Source of the DNA: Patescibacteria group bacterium
GTDB lineage: Bacteria; Patescibacteriota; Minisyncoccia; UBA6257; Colwellbacteraceae
NCBI GenBank assembly: GCA_023474185.1
Contig: JAMCXR010000009.1
Coordinates: 1 to 18,721, forward strand
Length of the DNA stretch: 18,721 nucleotides
Reading direction: 5' to 3'
Below the pieces are notes generated by a model. The model made no database searches. It saw only the letters and a program-made list of their open reading frames with translations, and was not told where the DNA came from. This document shows positions 14,364 through 18,721 of the stretch, one piece after another. Within the stretch, counting starts at the first letter, position 1. Every line of letters starts with the position of its first letter. The translations under genes and the position numbers were made by a program.

Positions 14364-14957
14364 ATGGATGAAAATTTTGATAAATTAGTAAACAGATTAA
14401 ATCGAACGTATGGGTGTTTCTTGATGTGGAAATATATCCGCAAATCTATTTCCATACCAGAAAGTGGTCAAATAGAAGCTGACAGAAAAAGTGGAATTAT
14501 GAATAGATATAACGGCATTTTTAGTGGCGTCCTTTACGCAACTGAGAATGCATTTATAACAGATTTGTACAAATTTTTTGATAAACCGAAGGGCAGTCTC
14601 AAATTGGAAACCTTGATAAAGAATTTACCCAGTGAAGACCAGAAGGAAGCTCGATCTTTGATCAAATCTGTTGAAGAAGAAGTTAAGCGAATTGAGACCT
14701 TACGGCATAATTTTTCAGCCCATGAACCCGTAGCCCCACAAAGGGAAAAGATATTTACTGAAGAAATTGAAAAAATTTTTTCAGTTGTACAAAAAGTCAT
14801 GAATTTGATCAGCAAATCAATTCGTAGAGAATTTATGGTTTGGGATTTATGGGAAAACAATACAAATCAGTCATTTTCATTTTTACTCGACGATTTAGAA
14901 TTAGGCTACGAAGCGCGAATAGCTAGAATGACCAATATGAATAAAAATCTAAAATAA
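14364..14957 (+). CDS. AbiU2-like HEPN protein downstream of type III R-M
   Basis: The 197-residue all-alpha protein carries Leu-Arg-His-Asn-Phe-Ser-Ala-His at 113-120. This gives Arg114 and His120 in the Rx4-6H arrangement of HEPN ribonucleases, and the context resembles the AbiU2 HEPN subfamily. It also has an upstream helix with Tyr-Ala-Thr-Glu-Asn-Ala-Phe (58-64). HEPN RNases of this kind act as toxins in abortive infection by cutting cellular RNA. The gene starts 4 bases after the res stop, so it belongs to the same transcription unit. It may provide back-up abortive defence when restriction fails; that link is inference. No separate antitoxin gene is evident, unless the R-M subunits or the remnant downstream play that role. 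Confidence 0.68.
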   Translation: MDENFDKLVNRLNRTYGCFLMWKYIRKSISIPESGQIEADRKSGIMNRYNGIFSGVLYATENAFITDLYKFFDKPKGSLKLETLIKNLPSEDQKEARSLIKSVEEEVKRIETLRHNFSAHEPVAPQREKIFTEEIEKIFSVVQKVMNLISKSIRREFMVWDLWENNTNQSFSFLLDDLELGYEARIARMTNMNKNLK

Positions 14958-14987
14958 TTCTCAGTCACTAGAATCTGTCGCGAGGAT

Positions 14988-15164
14988 TTGGCGAGCAAGG
15001 GTTTTGATATTTCTAAGCTTGATGATGCGACCATGAGGCAAATAGCCGCAGAGATGGCCGACGCTTATTTAGAAAACGGCCCTTGGATCAATCTGCCGAT
15101 TGTTGCAGAAAAGTTTGGTATTCCTCGCAAATTAGCTGAAGGTGGGCAATCTGTTTCTGCGTAG
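14988..15164 (+). pseudogene. short reading-frame remnant, about 58 aa
   Basis: An open frame runs from just after the HEPN stop (14957), in the same frame, to TAG at 15162-15164. Candidate starts are TTG at 14988 or ATG further in; neither has a good ribosome-binding site. The peptide looks protein-like (Asp-Ile-Ser-Lys-Leu-Asp-Asp-Ala-Thr-Met-Arg-Gln-Ile-Ala, then a helix and Leu-Pro-Ile-Val-Ala-Glu-Lys-Phe-Gly). No domain is recognised. It could be a small intact gene with a rare start or the 3' end of a gene truncated when the R-M/HEPN operon inserted. It is the only coding-like content in the 290 bases before the TspO gene. Confidence 0.4.
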
Positions 15165-15169
15165 AAAGC

Positions 15170-15205
15170 TCGCCCCAGGGGCAATTGCGGGGCAACCCGG
15201 GGCGA
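15170..15205. repeat. GC-rich inverted repeat before TspO gene
   Basis: TCGCCCC (15170-15176) and GGGGCGA (15199-15205) form perfect 7-base arms; the 22-base loop itself has more CCCC/GGGG pairing options. It begins 6 bases after the remnant frame's stop. There is no T-run, so a factor-independent terminator is doubtful; a structured RNA or processing element is possible. Confidence 0.4.
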
Positions 15206-15250
15206 ACAAATGGCCGGGTGGTTGGCTAAAGATGGTAAGATGATAAACGT

Positions 15251-15727
15251 ATGAAAATAAACAACACATTCAAACTCATCATCGCAATAGTCGTTTCCGA
15301 GTTTGCTGGCATCATCGGCTCGGTGTTTACTACGCCGTCTATTGTCGGTTGGTATGCGAATCTGGCAAAATCAGCTCTTAATCCGCCGGCGTGGGTTTTT
15401 GGTCCTGTCTGGACGACACTGTTTGCGTTCATGGGCATCGCCGCGTTTCTCGTTTGGCGTAAAGGATTGGATCGCAAGGATGTAAAAATTGCGCTTAGTA
15501 TCTTTGCGATTCAGCTCGTGCTCAACACGCTCTGGTCAATTATCTTTTTCGGATTGCATTCTCCGGCCGGCGCACTTGTCGAAATTATTTTCCTCTGGCT
15601 CGCCATTCTTGCCACAATTATTTCCTTTGCAAAAATCTCCAAACCAGCCGCCTGGCTGCTCGCACCATATATTCTTTGGGTCACCTTTGCTGCATATCTG
15701 AATGTAATGATTTGGTTGCTTAATTAA
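15251..15727 (+). CDS. tspO: TspO/MBR family membrane protein
   Basis: The 158-residue protein has five predicted membrane helices (about 6-28, 48-69, 79-100, 106-126, 132-156). It has the family signature: Trp-Tyr-Ala-Asn-Leu (34-38), Asn-Pro-Pro-Ala-Trp-Val-Phe-Gly-Pro-Val-Trp-Thr (44-55), Met-Gly-Ile-Ala-Ala (61-65), Asn92/Trp95 in helix 3, and a late Ala-Ala-Tyr-Leu-Asn. The length is normal for bacterial TspO. TspO binds tetrapyrroles such as protoporphyrin IX in the cytoplasmic membrane and affects stress or porphyrin homeostasis; its exact activity is debated. It stands alone on the plus strand with no operon partner. It marks the return to ordinary chromosomal genes after the defence island. 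Confidence 0.93.
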   Translation: MKINNTFKLIIAIVVSEFAGIIGSVFTTPSIVGWYANLAKSALNPPAWVFGPVWTTLFAFMGIAAFLVWRKGLDRKDVKIALSIFAIQLVLNTLWSIIFFGLHSPAGALVEIIFLWLAILATIISFAKISKPAAWLLAPYILWVTFAAYLNVMIWLLN

Positions 15728-15742
15728 GACCGGAGGGAATAA

Positions 15743-15862
15743 CTAGTCGGCCGTGGCCAATAGCTGCTGCATTTGTTTGAGTGTAAGGTCAGAAACATCA
15801 AATAATTCCTCCCATTTGATCGAGACAAAATCGTTCCACTTGGGGACCCGCCTAGGTCTCTC
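15743..15862 (-). other. coding-like C-terminal fragment immediately 3' of tRNA-Ser
   Basis: Reading the minus strand downstream of the tRNA-Ser gene, an open frame without a start codon ends at TAG (15743-15745). Its translation contains Pro-Lys-Trp-Asn-Asp-Phe-Val-Ser-Ile-Lys-Trp-Glu-Glu-Leu and a helical tail with Met-Gln-Gln-Leu-Leu. It looks like the 3' end of a gene cut off by the tRNA. Gene ends attached to tRNA 3' ends are often left by integrated elements. No family is recognised and coincidence is possible. Confidence 0.25.
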
Positions 15863-15881
15863 CGATACTCGGCCTTGCCTG

Positions 15882-15969
15882 CGGAGGCGGAAGGATTCGA
15901 ACCTTCGAGGAGCTTTTGGCCCCTAACGCATTAGCAGTGCGCTGCTTTCGACCGCTCAGCCACGCCTCC
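15882..15969 (-). tRNA. tRNA-Ser(GCU)
   Basis: On the minus strand the 5' acceptor GGAGGCG pairs with CGCCTCC, and the discriminator is G. The D-arm is GCTGAGCGG-type. The anticodon loop CTGCTAA gives anticodon GCT (GCU) flanked by GCGCA/TGCGT. A long class II variable arm (GGGGC...GCTCC) and the T-arm GAAGG-TTCGAAT-CCTTC complete an 88-base serine tRNA. It reads AGC/AGU codons. No CCA is encoded. A promoter-like pair lies 10 bases upstream. Confidence 0.96.
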
Positions 15970-15979
15970 GTGCCTCAAA

Positions 15980-16008
15980 AGGATAGTCTAACCGGCCGAG
16001 ATATGCAA
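15980..16008 (-). promoter_or_regulatory. putative promoter of tRNA-Ser
   Basis: On the minus strand TTGCAT (complement of 16003-16008) and TATCCT (complement of 15980-15985) are separated by 17 bases. The -10 box ends 10 bases before the tRNA 5' end. The match to consensus is moderate, but spacing and position fit. Confidence 0.4.
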
Positions 16009-16050
16009 TAAAATCGCCTGACTTTTTCCTTAGAGGCACACCCCCCGGCG

Positions 16051-16302
16051 CTATTCTTCCAAATCTTTCTTTTTCTCCTCGTACTCGCCTTTGTCGATTT
16101 CTCCCTTGGCGTATCTCTCACGCAAAATATCCAGCGCCGAACGCCCATGGTGATAATGATCGCCGCGCCAATGCGGATGATGGCCGTCTCTTATCCAGCG
16201 CACCACGAGAATTATTCCGCCCACGACAATAATCCACCATAGAATCGTCCAGATAAATGCCATAATGCCCCATCCGGTTCCGTATCCGTAATACCCCATC
16301 AT
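16051..16302 (-). CDS. small membrane protein with C-terminal SHOCT domain
   Basis: The 83-residue protein begins with a Gly/Tyr-rich segment and one Trp/Ile-rich transmembrane helix (about 13-36). A His-rich patch follows (His-His-Pro-His at 41-44, then His49, His51-His52), possibly metal-binding. A C-terminal SHOCT domain (about 55-83) carries Leu-Asp-Ile-Leu-Arg-Glu-Arg-Tyr-Ala-Lys-Gly-Glu-Ile. SHOCT domains are short helical hairpins on many small membrane proteins and are thought to mediate assembly; a precise role is unknown. Two adjacent ATGs (16302, 16299) are possible starts. The leader is purine-rich and contains two GC hairpins further upstream (16326-16361). Confidence 0.88.
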   Translation of the reverse strand: MMGYYGYGTGWGIMAFIWTILWWIIVVGGIILVVRWIRDGHHPHWRGDHYHHGRSALDILRERYAKGEIDKGEYEEKKKDLEE

Positions 16303-16325
16303 AATCTCTTTTTATCTCTTTTTTC

Positions 16326-16361
16326 GGAGGCCGACTCCTCCTTTTCGGGGCTGCTGCCCCA
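16326..16361. repeat. tandem GC hairpins upstream of SHOCT gene
   Basis: GGAGG facing CTCCTCC and, after TTTTC, GGGGC-TGCT-GCCCC form two short perfect stems. On the plus strand the first is followed by TTTT, so it could be a weak terminator. On the minus strand both lie in the 5' leader of the SHOCT gene. Which strand matters is not clear. Confidence 0.35.
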
Positions 16362-16453
16362 TTTAAAGATAGACCTCCGATTTCCAACCCGCAATATTAG
16401 CAACGCCCGCACGACATAGTTATCGAAGGGTGTTAAACTCAGGCCAAAAGATA

Positions 16454-16459
16454 TATAAT
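16454..16459 (+). promoter_or_regulatory. TATAAT -10 box before leader ORF and small zinc-ribbon gene
   Basis: A perfect TATAAT lies nine bases before the ATG of a 28-codon ORF at 16469. The -35 region 17 bases upstream (TGTTAA, 16431-16436) is poor. The spacing again places transcription start close to a start codon. Confidence 0.4.
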
Positions 16460-16468
16460 AAAGACGGC

Positions 16469-16555
16469 ATGCGGAGGAATTTTATTATTCACATCGCCAG
16501 CCTTGACAGCTCCGATTCGACTGAAAACAAAGGTCGGATACGTCAGATAAATTAA
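16469..16555 (+). CDS. possible 28-aa leader ORF
   Basis: ATG at 16469 opens 28 codons ending in TAA at 16553-16555, immediately abutting the ATG of the zinc-ribbon ORF (TAAATG). A GGAGG lies inside the first codons. The peptide has no recognised motif. Position, the -10 box and the stop-start junction suggest a coupled leader, but with so few codons chance is not excluded. Confidence 0.3.
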   Translation: MRRNFIIHIASLDSSDSTENKGRIRQIN

Positions 16556-16717
16556 ATGGAGCAAGCTGAATCAAAACCAAAAGGCGCGTTCGCCATGCTC
16601 AAAGAGTGTAAGAAGTGCGGACACACCTTGCTCGACCACTCCTCGCGAACGCCTGCCGGTTCAGAACCGCAGGTCGGAGCATGCAAGGAGTGCGATTGTC
16701 AGCAATTCGAAGAATAG
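16556..16717 (+). CDS. small zinc-ribbon protein, 53 aa
   Basis: The predicted 53-residue protein has Cys18-x-x-Cys21-Gly-His near the middle and Cys43-x-x-Cys46 with Cys48 near the end, the four-cysteine layout of a minimal zinc ribbon. The N-terminus is Lys/Glu/Ala rich and the C-terminus ends Gln-Gln-Phe-Glu-Glu. Such tiny ribbons often bind nucleic acid or act as adaptors, but no specific family is recognised. It starts directly after the stop of the 28-codon leader ORF and has no strong ribosome-binding site of its own, fitting translational coupling. It precedes the VIT-family gene by about 95 bases on the same strand. Confidence 0.6.
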   Translation: MEQAESKPKGAFAMLKECKKCGHTLLDHSSRTPAGSEPQVGACKECDCQQFEE

Positions 16718-16813
16718 AATAGCTGCCTAAAAAGGCATAGCAAAACTCCGGTTTTTGCCGTTTGATTTTCGTTTCCCAACGCCTGGCCGCAGATAATTAA
16801 AAAAAGGATGCTT

Positions 16814-17308
16814 ATGAAATTAACAGGAACTCACGTCAGGAATATAGTTTTTGGTGTTTCCGACAGTCTGGTTTCGACCGTCGGCCTTCTTTCCGGCATA
16901 GACATTAGCGGAATGCCCAGATCGTCGATAGTCCTCTCCGGAATAATTTACGCATTTGTCGAAGCCTTTTCCATGGCGGTCGGCAGCTTTCTTTCGGAGC
17001 AGTACGGCGCGGAGTACGACGCCCAAAGCGAAGTTTCGGAAAAAAATTCCTACGTCGCCGGCACGGTCATGTTTGTCTCGTTCGCCTTGGCATCCCTTAT
17101 TCCGATGGTCTCTTATATCTTCCTCCCTCTCGCCTACGCCATCTGGGTTTCAATAACTCTTTCTTTATTGGCCCTGCTCATAGTCGGCGCGGCCAGCGCC
17201 AAAATATCCAAAACCAACGTGATAAACCGCGGGGTGCGCATGGCGCTTTTGGGCGGAGCCGCAATAATGATCGGTGTAATCGTCGGCGAAATTTCCAAAA
17301 TCCATTGA
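16814..17308 (+). CDS. VIT1/CCC1-family Fe2+/Mn2+ transporter-like membrane protein
   Basis: The protein (164 residues from ATG 16814) has the VIT1/CCC1 opening Asn-Ile-Val-Phe-Gly-Val-Ser-Asp-Ser-Leu-Val-Ser-Thr-Val-Gly (10-24). A second helix carries Glu-Ala-Phe-Ser-Met-Ala-Val-Gly-Ser-Phe-Leu-Ser-Glu-Gln, followed by three more membrane helices. Family members move Fe2+ or Mn2+ out of the cytoplasm or into stores. The extra cytoplasmic metal-binding helices of plant VIT1 are absent, as in short bacterial members. ATG 16814 is preferred over ATG 16808 because an AAAAAGG ribosome-binding site lies 6 bases upstream of it. Confidence 0.88.
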   Translation: MKLTGTHVRNIVFGVSDSLVSTVGLLSGIDISGMPRSSIVLSGIIYAFVEAFSMAVGSFLSEQYGAEYDAQSEVSEKNSYVAGTVMFVSFALASLIPMVSYIFLPLAYAIWVSITLSLLALLIVGAASAKISKTNVINRGVRMALLGGAAIMIGVIVGEISKIH

Positions 17309-17329
17309 CGCCGCCGCCCCTTAATGGTA

Positions 17330-17358
17330 TTGACAAAAATCCGCAATGATTGAATAGT
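17330..17358 (+). promoter_or_regulatory. sigma-70-type promoter of the 108-aa membrane protein
   Basis: A perfect TTGACA (17330-17335), a 17-base spacer and AATAGT (17353-17358, preceded by TG) form a credible promoter. It lies about 35 bases before the ATG at 17394, leaving room for a leader with a ribosome-binding site. Confidence 0.55.
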
Positions 17359-17393
17359 GTATGCATTCTTGAACCTGGAAAGGGGATAAAAGG

Positions 17394-17720
17394 ATGAGGC
17401 CTGTAATGATCGAAAGGCGTGGGGACAAAAGGCTTGTCCGGCCAGCCCTGCCGACCGAGCTTCAAGAACTCTGGATCCGCACTCTGCGGAGCTATCTCTC
17501 GGCCTGGCTGTTCCCGATTATCTGGGGAGCTTCTCTGGTCGTGGGCGGATTAGTCGTCAAGGTCGTCTGCAACGCGTTTTTCGGGCTCGCGGGATCGCTC
17601 TACGTCGCTCCATCGGTGGGGTTCGTCTACCGTGTGTTCGGCTACTGCAACGCCGTGGAAATCATCGGCGTGCTGCTCATCTCTTTCGGCGCCTTCATCG
17701 CGCTCAACCCCAGGAAGTAG
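17394..17720 (+). CDS. small membrane protein, 108 aa, unknown function
   Basis: The protein has a basic cytoplasmic-looking N-terminus (residues 1-35, many Arg). Hydrophobic segments lie at about 36-58 and 84-103, with a possible shorter one at 61-78, and it ends Asn-Pro-Arg-Lys. No family is recognised. It has a good upstream promoter, a purine-rich ribosome-binding region (AAAGGGGATAAAAGG directly before the ATG) and an intrinsic terminator 27 bases after the stop, so it is very likely expressed as a single-gene unit. GC-rich third positions resemble the 51-aa ORF that follows. Confidence 0.65.
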   Translation: MRPVMIERRGDKRLVRPALPTELQELWIRTLRSYLSAWLFPIIWGASLVVGGLVVKVVCNAFFGLAGSLYVAPSVGFVYRVFGYCNAVEIIGVLLISFGAFIALNPRK

Positions 17721-17746
17721 CGTCTTTCTCTCGGAACCCGCACTTC

Positions 17747-17790
17747 GCCCCGCTTTGGTTCGCTCTAAGCGATCCTCGGCGGGGCTTTTT
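17747..17790 (+). terminator. intrinsic terminator after the 108-aa gene
   Basis: GCCCCGC (17747-17753) pairs with GCGGGGC (17779-17785), followed directly by TTTTT (17786-17790). Additional pairing inside (TCGCT with AGCGA) makes a long rod. Strand is set by the T-run. Confidence 0.85.
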
Positions 17791-17882
17791 ATTTACACGG
17801 CGGTTTCCAAATCCGAAATTCGGGTTTAAACTTATGTCATTTCTGCACCAAGGAGGAAGGCTCTACGGATAAGCTTTTGCGG

Positions 17883-18038
17883 ATGTTCGAGGATCGCTAT
17901 CTGTCGCTCTACGGCAACCTTTCGCTCGGCTGCTTCCGCAGCTACCGTGTGGAGTTCGCCGCCATTGGCCTGGCGCTAGTCTTGCTATGCGCCGCGCATT
18001 TCGCGTCTAAGACCTTCCGCCGTTTGCTCTTTCGTTGA
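17883..18038 (+). CDS. small single-span membrane protein, 51 aa
   Basis: The ATG at 17883 opens 51 codons ending in TGA (18036-18038). The peptide has a polar start (Met-Phe-Glu-Asp-Arg-Tyr-Leu), one hydrophobic helix (about 25-41) and a basic C-terminus (Lys-Thr-Phe-Arg-Arg). An in-frame TTG at 17877 is an alternative start. A strong AAGGAGG (17850-17856) lies upstream but is further away than usual. An intrinsic terminator starts 15 bases after the stop. No family is recognised. The frame stays open further upstream through a Cys-x-x-Cys segment, so a longer protein with a rare start is possible. Confidence 0.5.
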   Translation: MFEDRYLSLYGNLSLGCFRSYRVEFAAIGLALVLLCAAHFASKTFRRLLFR

Positions 18039-18052
18039 TTGTCCGCCGTCGT

Positions 18053-18090
18053 CCGCCGGGTTTGCCTTGCAAGCTCCGGCGGGTTTTTTT
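18053..18090 (+). terminator. intrinsic terminator after the 51-aa ORF
   Basis: CCGCCGG (18053-18059) and CCGGCGG (18076-18082) form a strong stem, followed by G and seven T residues (18084-18090). It ends the 51-aa ORF unit and insulates the tRNA-Arg gene downstream. Confidence 0.88.
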
Positions 18091-18099
18091 AATGCGCTC

Positions 18100-18128
18100 T
18101 TTAAATATCCGGCTTTTTGCCATACAAT
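18100..18128 (+). promoter_or_regulatory. promoter of tRNA-Arg
   Basis: TTTAAA (18100-18105), a 17-base spacer and TACAAT (18123-18128) precede the tRNA by 12 bases. The hexamers match consensus at four and five positions. Confidence 0.55.
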
Positions 18129-18140
18129 GCAGTGGAATTC

Positions 18141-18212
18141 GCGCTCATCGTTTAATGGACAGGACACGGGATTGCGGATCCCGTAATCGAGGTTCGATTC
18201 CTCGTGAGCGCA
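18141..18212 (+). tRNA. tRNA-Arg(GCG)
   Basis: The acceptor GCGCTCA pairs perfectly with TGAGCGC, and the discriminator is A. The anticodon stem CGGGA/TCCCG encloses loop TTGCGGA, giving anticodon GCG. The T-arm CGAGG-TTCGATT-CCTCG is perfect. The GCG anticodon reads arginine codons CGC and CGU without inosine; most bacteria use ACG modified by TadA. No CCA is encoded. Confidence 0.94.
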
Positions 18213-18314
18213 CAACTTAGGGCGCGGTTCAAGGGACAAGGGTTCCCGACCCGCTAGTGCGACTTAGAAATTCTAGGAGCTAGGGCTCAACTAGTGATAT
18301 TAAAGACCAGGTAT

Positions 18315-18721
18315 CTAATCAAGGCTCTTTTTGATTTCTTGAAAGATGGTTGTCTTACTTTGATCGGGCGGGAAAATTTGCCTTAACGTATAGGGGAAAT
18401 ATCCTCTCACACCATCCCATATTTTTAAATACTTAGATATCTCATAACTGCCAAAGTGCGCCGGTTTGCCCTCGAGTCTATTTTTAAAAGTTTCTGGATC
18501 GGTGGGGTTAATAACATAGAGACTAAGATTATGTTCTTGAACGCCTTTGAGTAAAATATCGTTTATATGATTATCAGCGAATCCATAGCCAATGATTAAT
18601 AATTTTTTATCACCTTCATAAATGAGATTTTGGAAAATTTCAAAATACCATTTTAAAAGCGGCTCTTGATTAATATCGCTTTCCTTGTTTTTACCGATGA
18701 CCAAGCTGGTGTAGAAAAAGC
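18315..18721 (-). CDS. SIR2-like domain protein, C-terminal part (runs off right edge)
   Basis: The minus-strand frame enters from the right edge with Phe-Phe-Tyr-Thr-Ser-Leu-Val-Ile-Gly and ends at 18315. It contains Leu-Leu-Ile-Ile-Gly-Tyr-Gly-Phe-Ala-Asp-Asn-His-Ile-Asn (the G-Y-x-F-x-D-x-H-I-N signature of the SIR2_2 family) and Leu-Tyr-Val-Ile-Asn-Pro shortly after, which lines the nucleotide pocket. A roughly 70-residue tail follows. SIR2-like proteins of this type occur in anti-phage systems as NAD-degrading effectors or as stand-alone defence genes. The N-terminal catalytic motifs are outside the window. AT-rich codon use contrasts with the small GC-rich ORFs before tRNA-Arg, suggesting transfer next to the tRNA. 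Confidence 0.8.
   Translation of the reverse strand, partial: FFYTSLVIGKNKESDINQEPLLKWYFEIFQNLIYEGDKKLLIIGYGFADNHINDILLKGVQEHNLSLYVINPTDPETFKNRLEGKPAHFGSYEISKYLKIWDGVRGYFPYTLRQIFPPDQSKTTIFQEIKKSLD

Noticed and set aside
4..18279. Short repeat TCTAGGAG near both window ends as a possible attachment-site pair.
   Set aside because: Only 8 bases shared without flanking similarity; expected by chance at this length.
1..18721. CRISPR array or insertion-sequence ends.
   Set aside because: No regularly spaced repeats, no DDE transposase, and no matching terminal inverted repeats were seen.

Overview
The window is bacterial DNA with two intact tRNA genes, small tightly spaced genes and many short hypothetical proteins. 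Several genes have an extended -10 box (TGn-TATAAT type) only 4-7 bases before their start codon, which suggests frequent leaderless transcription. Hemerythrin, TspO, SHOCT and VIT-type proteins, tiny zinc-ribbon proteins and a high density of defence genes would fit a Patescibacteria/CPR-like or similar uncultured bacterium. This is inference: no marker gene fixes the taxon.

Layout. (1) 1-1403, minus strand: the N-terminal piece of a bacteriohemerythrin at the window edge, possibly coupled to a 34-codon ORF, then an aminoglycoside-phosphotransferase-fold kinase broken by one frameshift. (2) 1546-2053: a 47-aa minus-strand ORF with its own extended -10 box behind a long interrupted palindrome, then gene-free, hairpin-rich DNA. 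(3) 2054-5139: a GC-rich phage-type block with a ParB-domain/DNA-methyltransferase fusion, a terminase small subunit, a terminase large subunit with no recognisable nuclease half, and a short ORF remnant. (4) 5132-8839: an AT-richer cassette. Two plus-strand genes (a cysteine-rich zinc-ribbon protein and a HEPN protein) converge on a four-gene minus-strand operon encoding a ubiquitin-like protein, an E2-like protein, a JAB-peptidase/E1 fusion and a DUF6527 protein. (5) 8951-10297: a large serine recombinase whose codon style (AGG, CTC, GAG, ATA) matches the phage block. (6) 10356-14957: a type III restriction-modification pair (Mod, Res) followed four bases later by an AbiU2-like HEPN protein, then a short in-frame reading-frame remnant. 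(7) 15251-18212: housekeeping-like genes (TspO, tRNA-Ser(GCU), SHOCT membrane protein, small zinc-ribbon ORF, VIT-family transporter, two small membrane proteins with terminators, tRNA-Arg(GCG)). (8) 18315-18721, minus strand: the C-terminal part of a SIR2-like protein.

How it fits together. Regions 3-6 and 8 look like a composite mobile and defence island. The recombinase and packaging genes indicate phage or integrative-element ancestry. The ubiquitin-like operon, type III R-M, two HEPN proteins and the SIR2 protein are families repeatedly linked to anti-phage defence. The most interesting part is the ubiquitin-like operon at 6461-8839. It holds a complete modifier, E1, E2 and deconjugase set, with ATGA start-stop coupling, a clean promoter placed for leaderless translation, a minus-strand terminator, and a modifier that ends in Pro-Gly-Ala-Gln and so would need trimming, presumably by the JAB domain fused to the E1.
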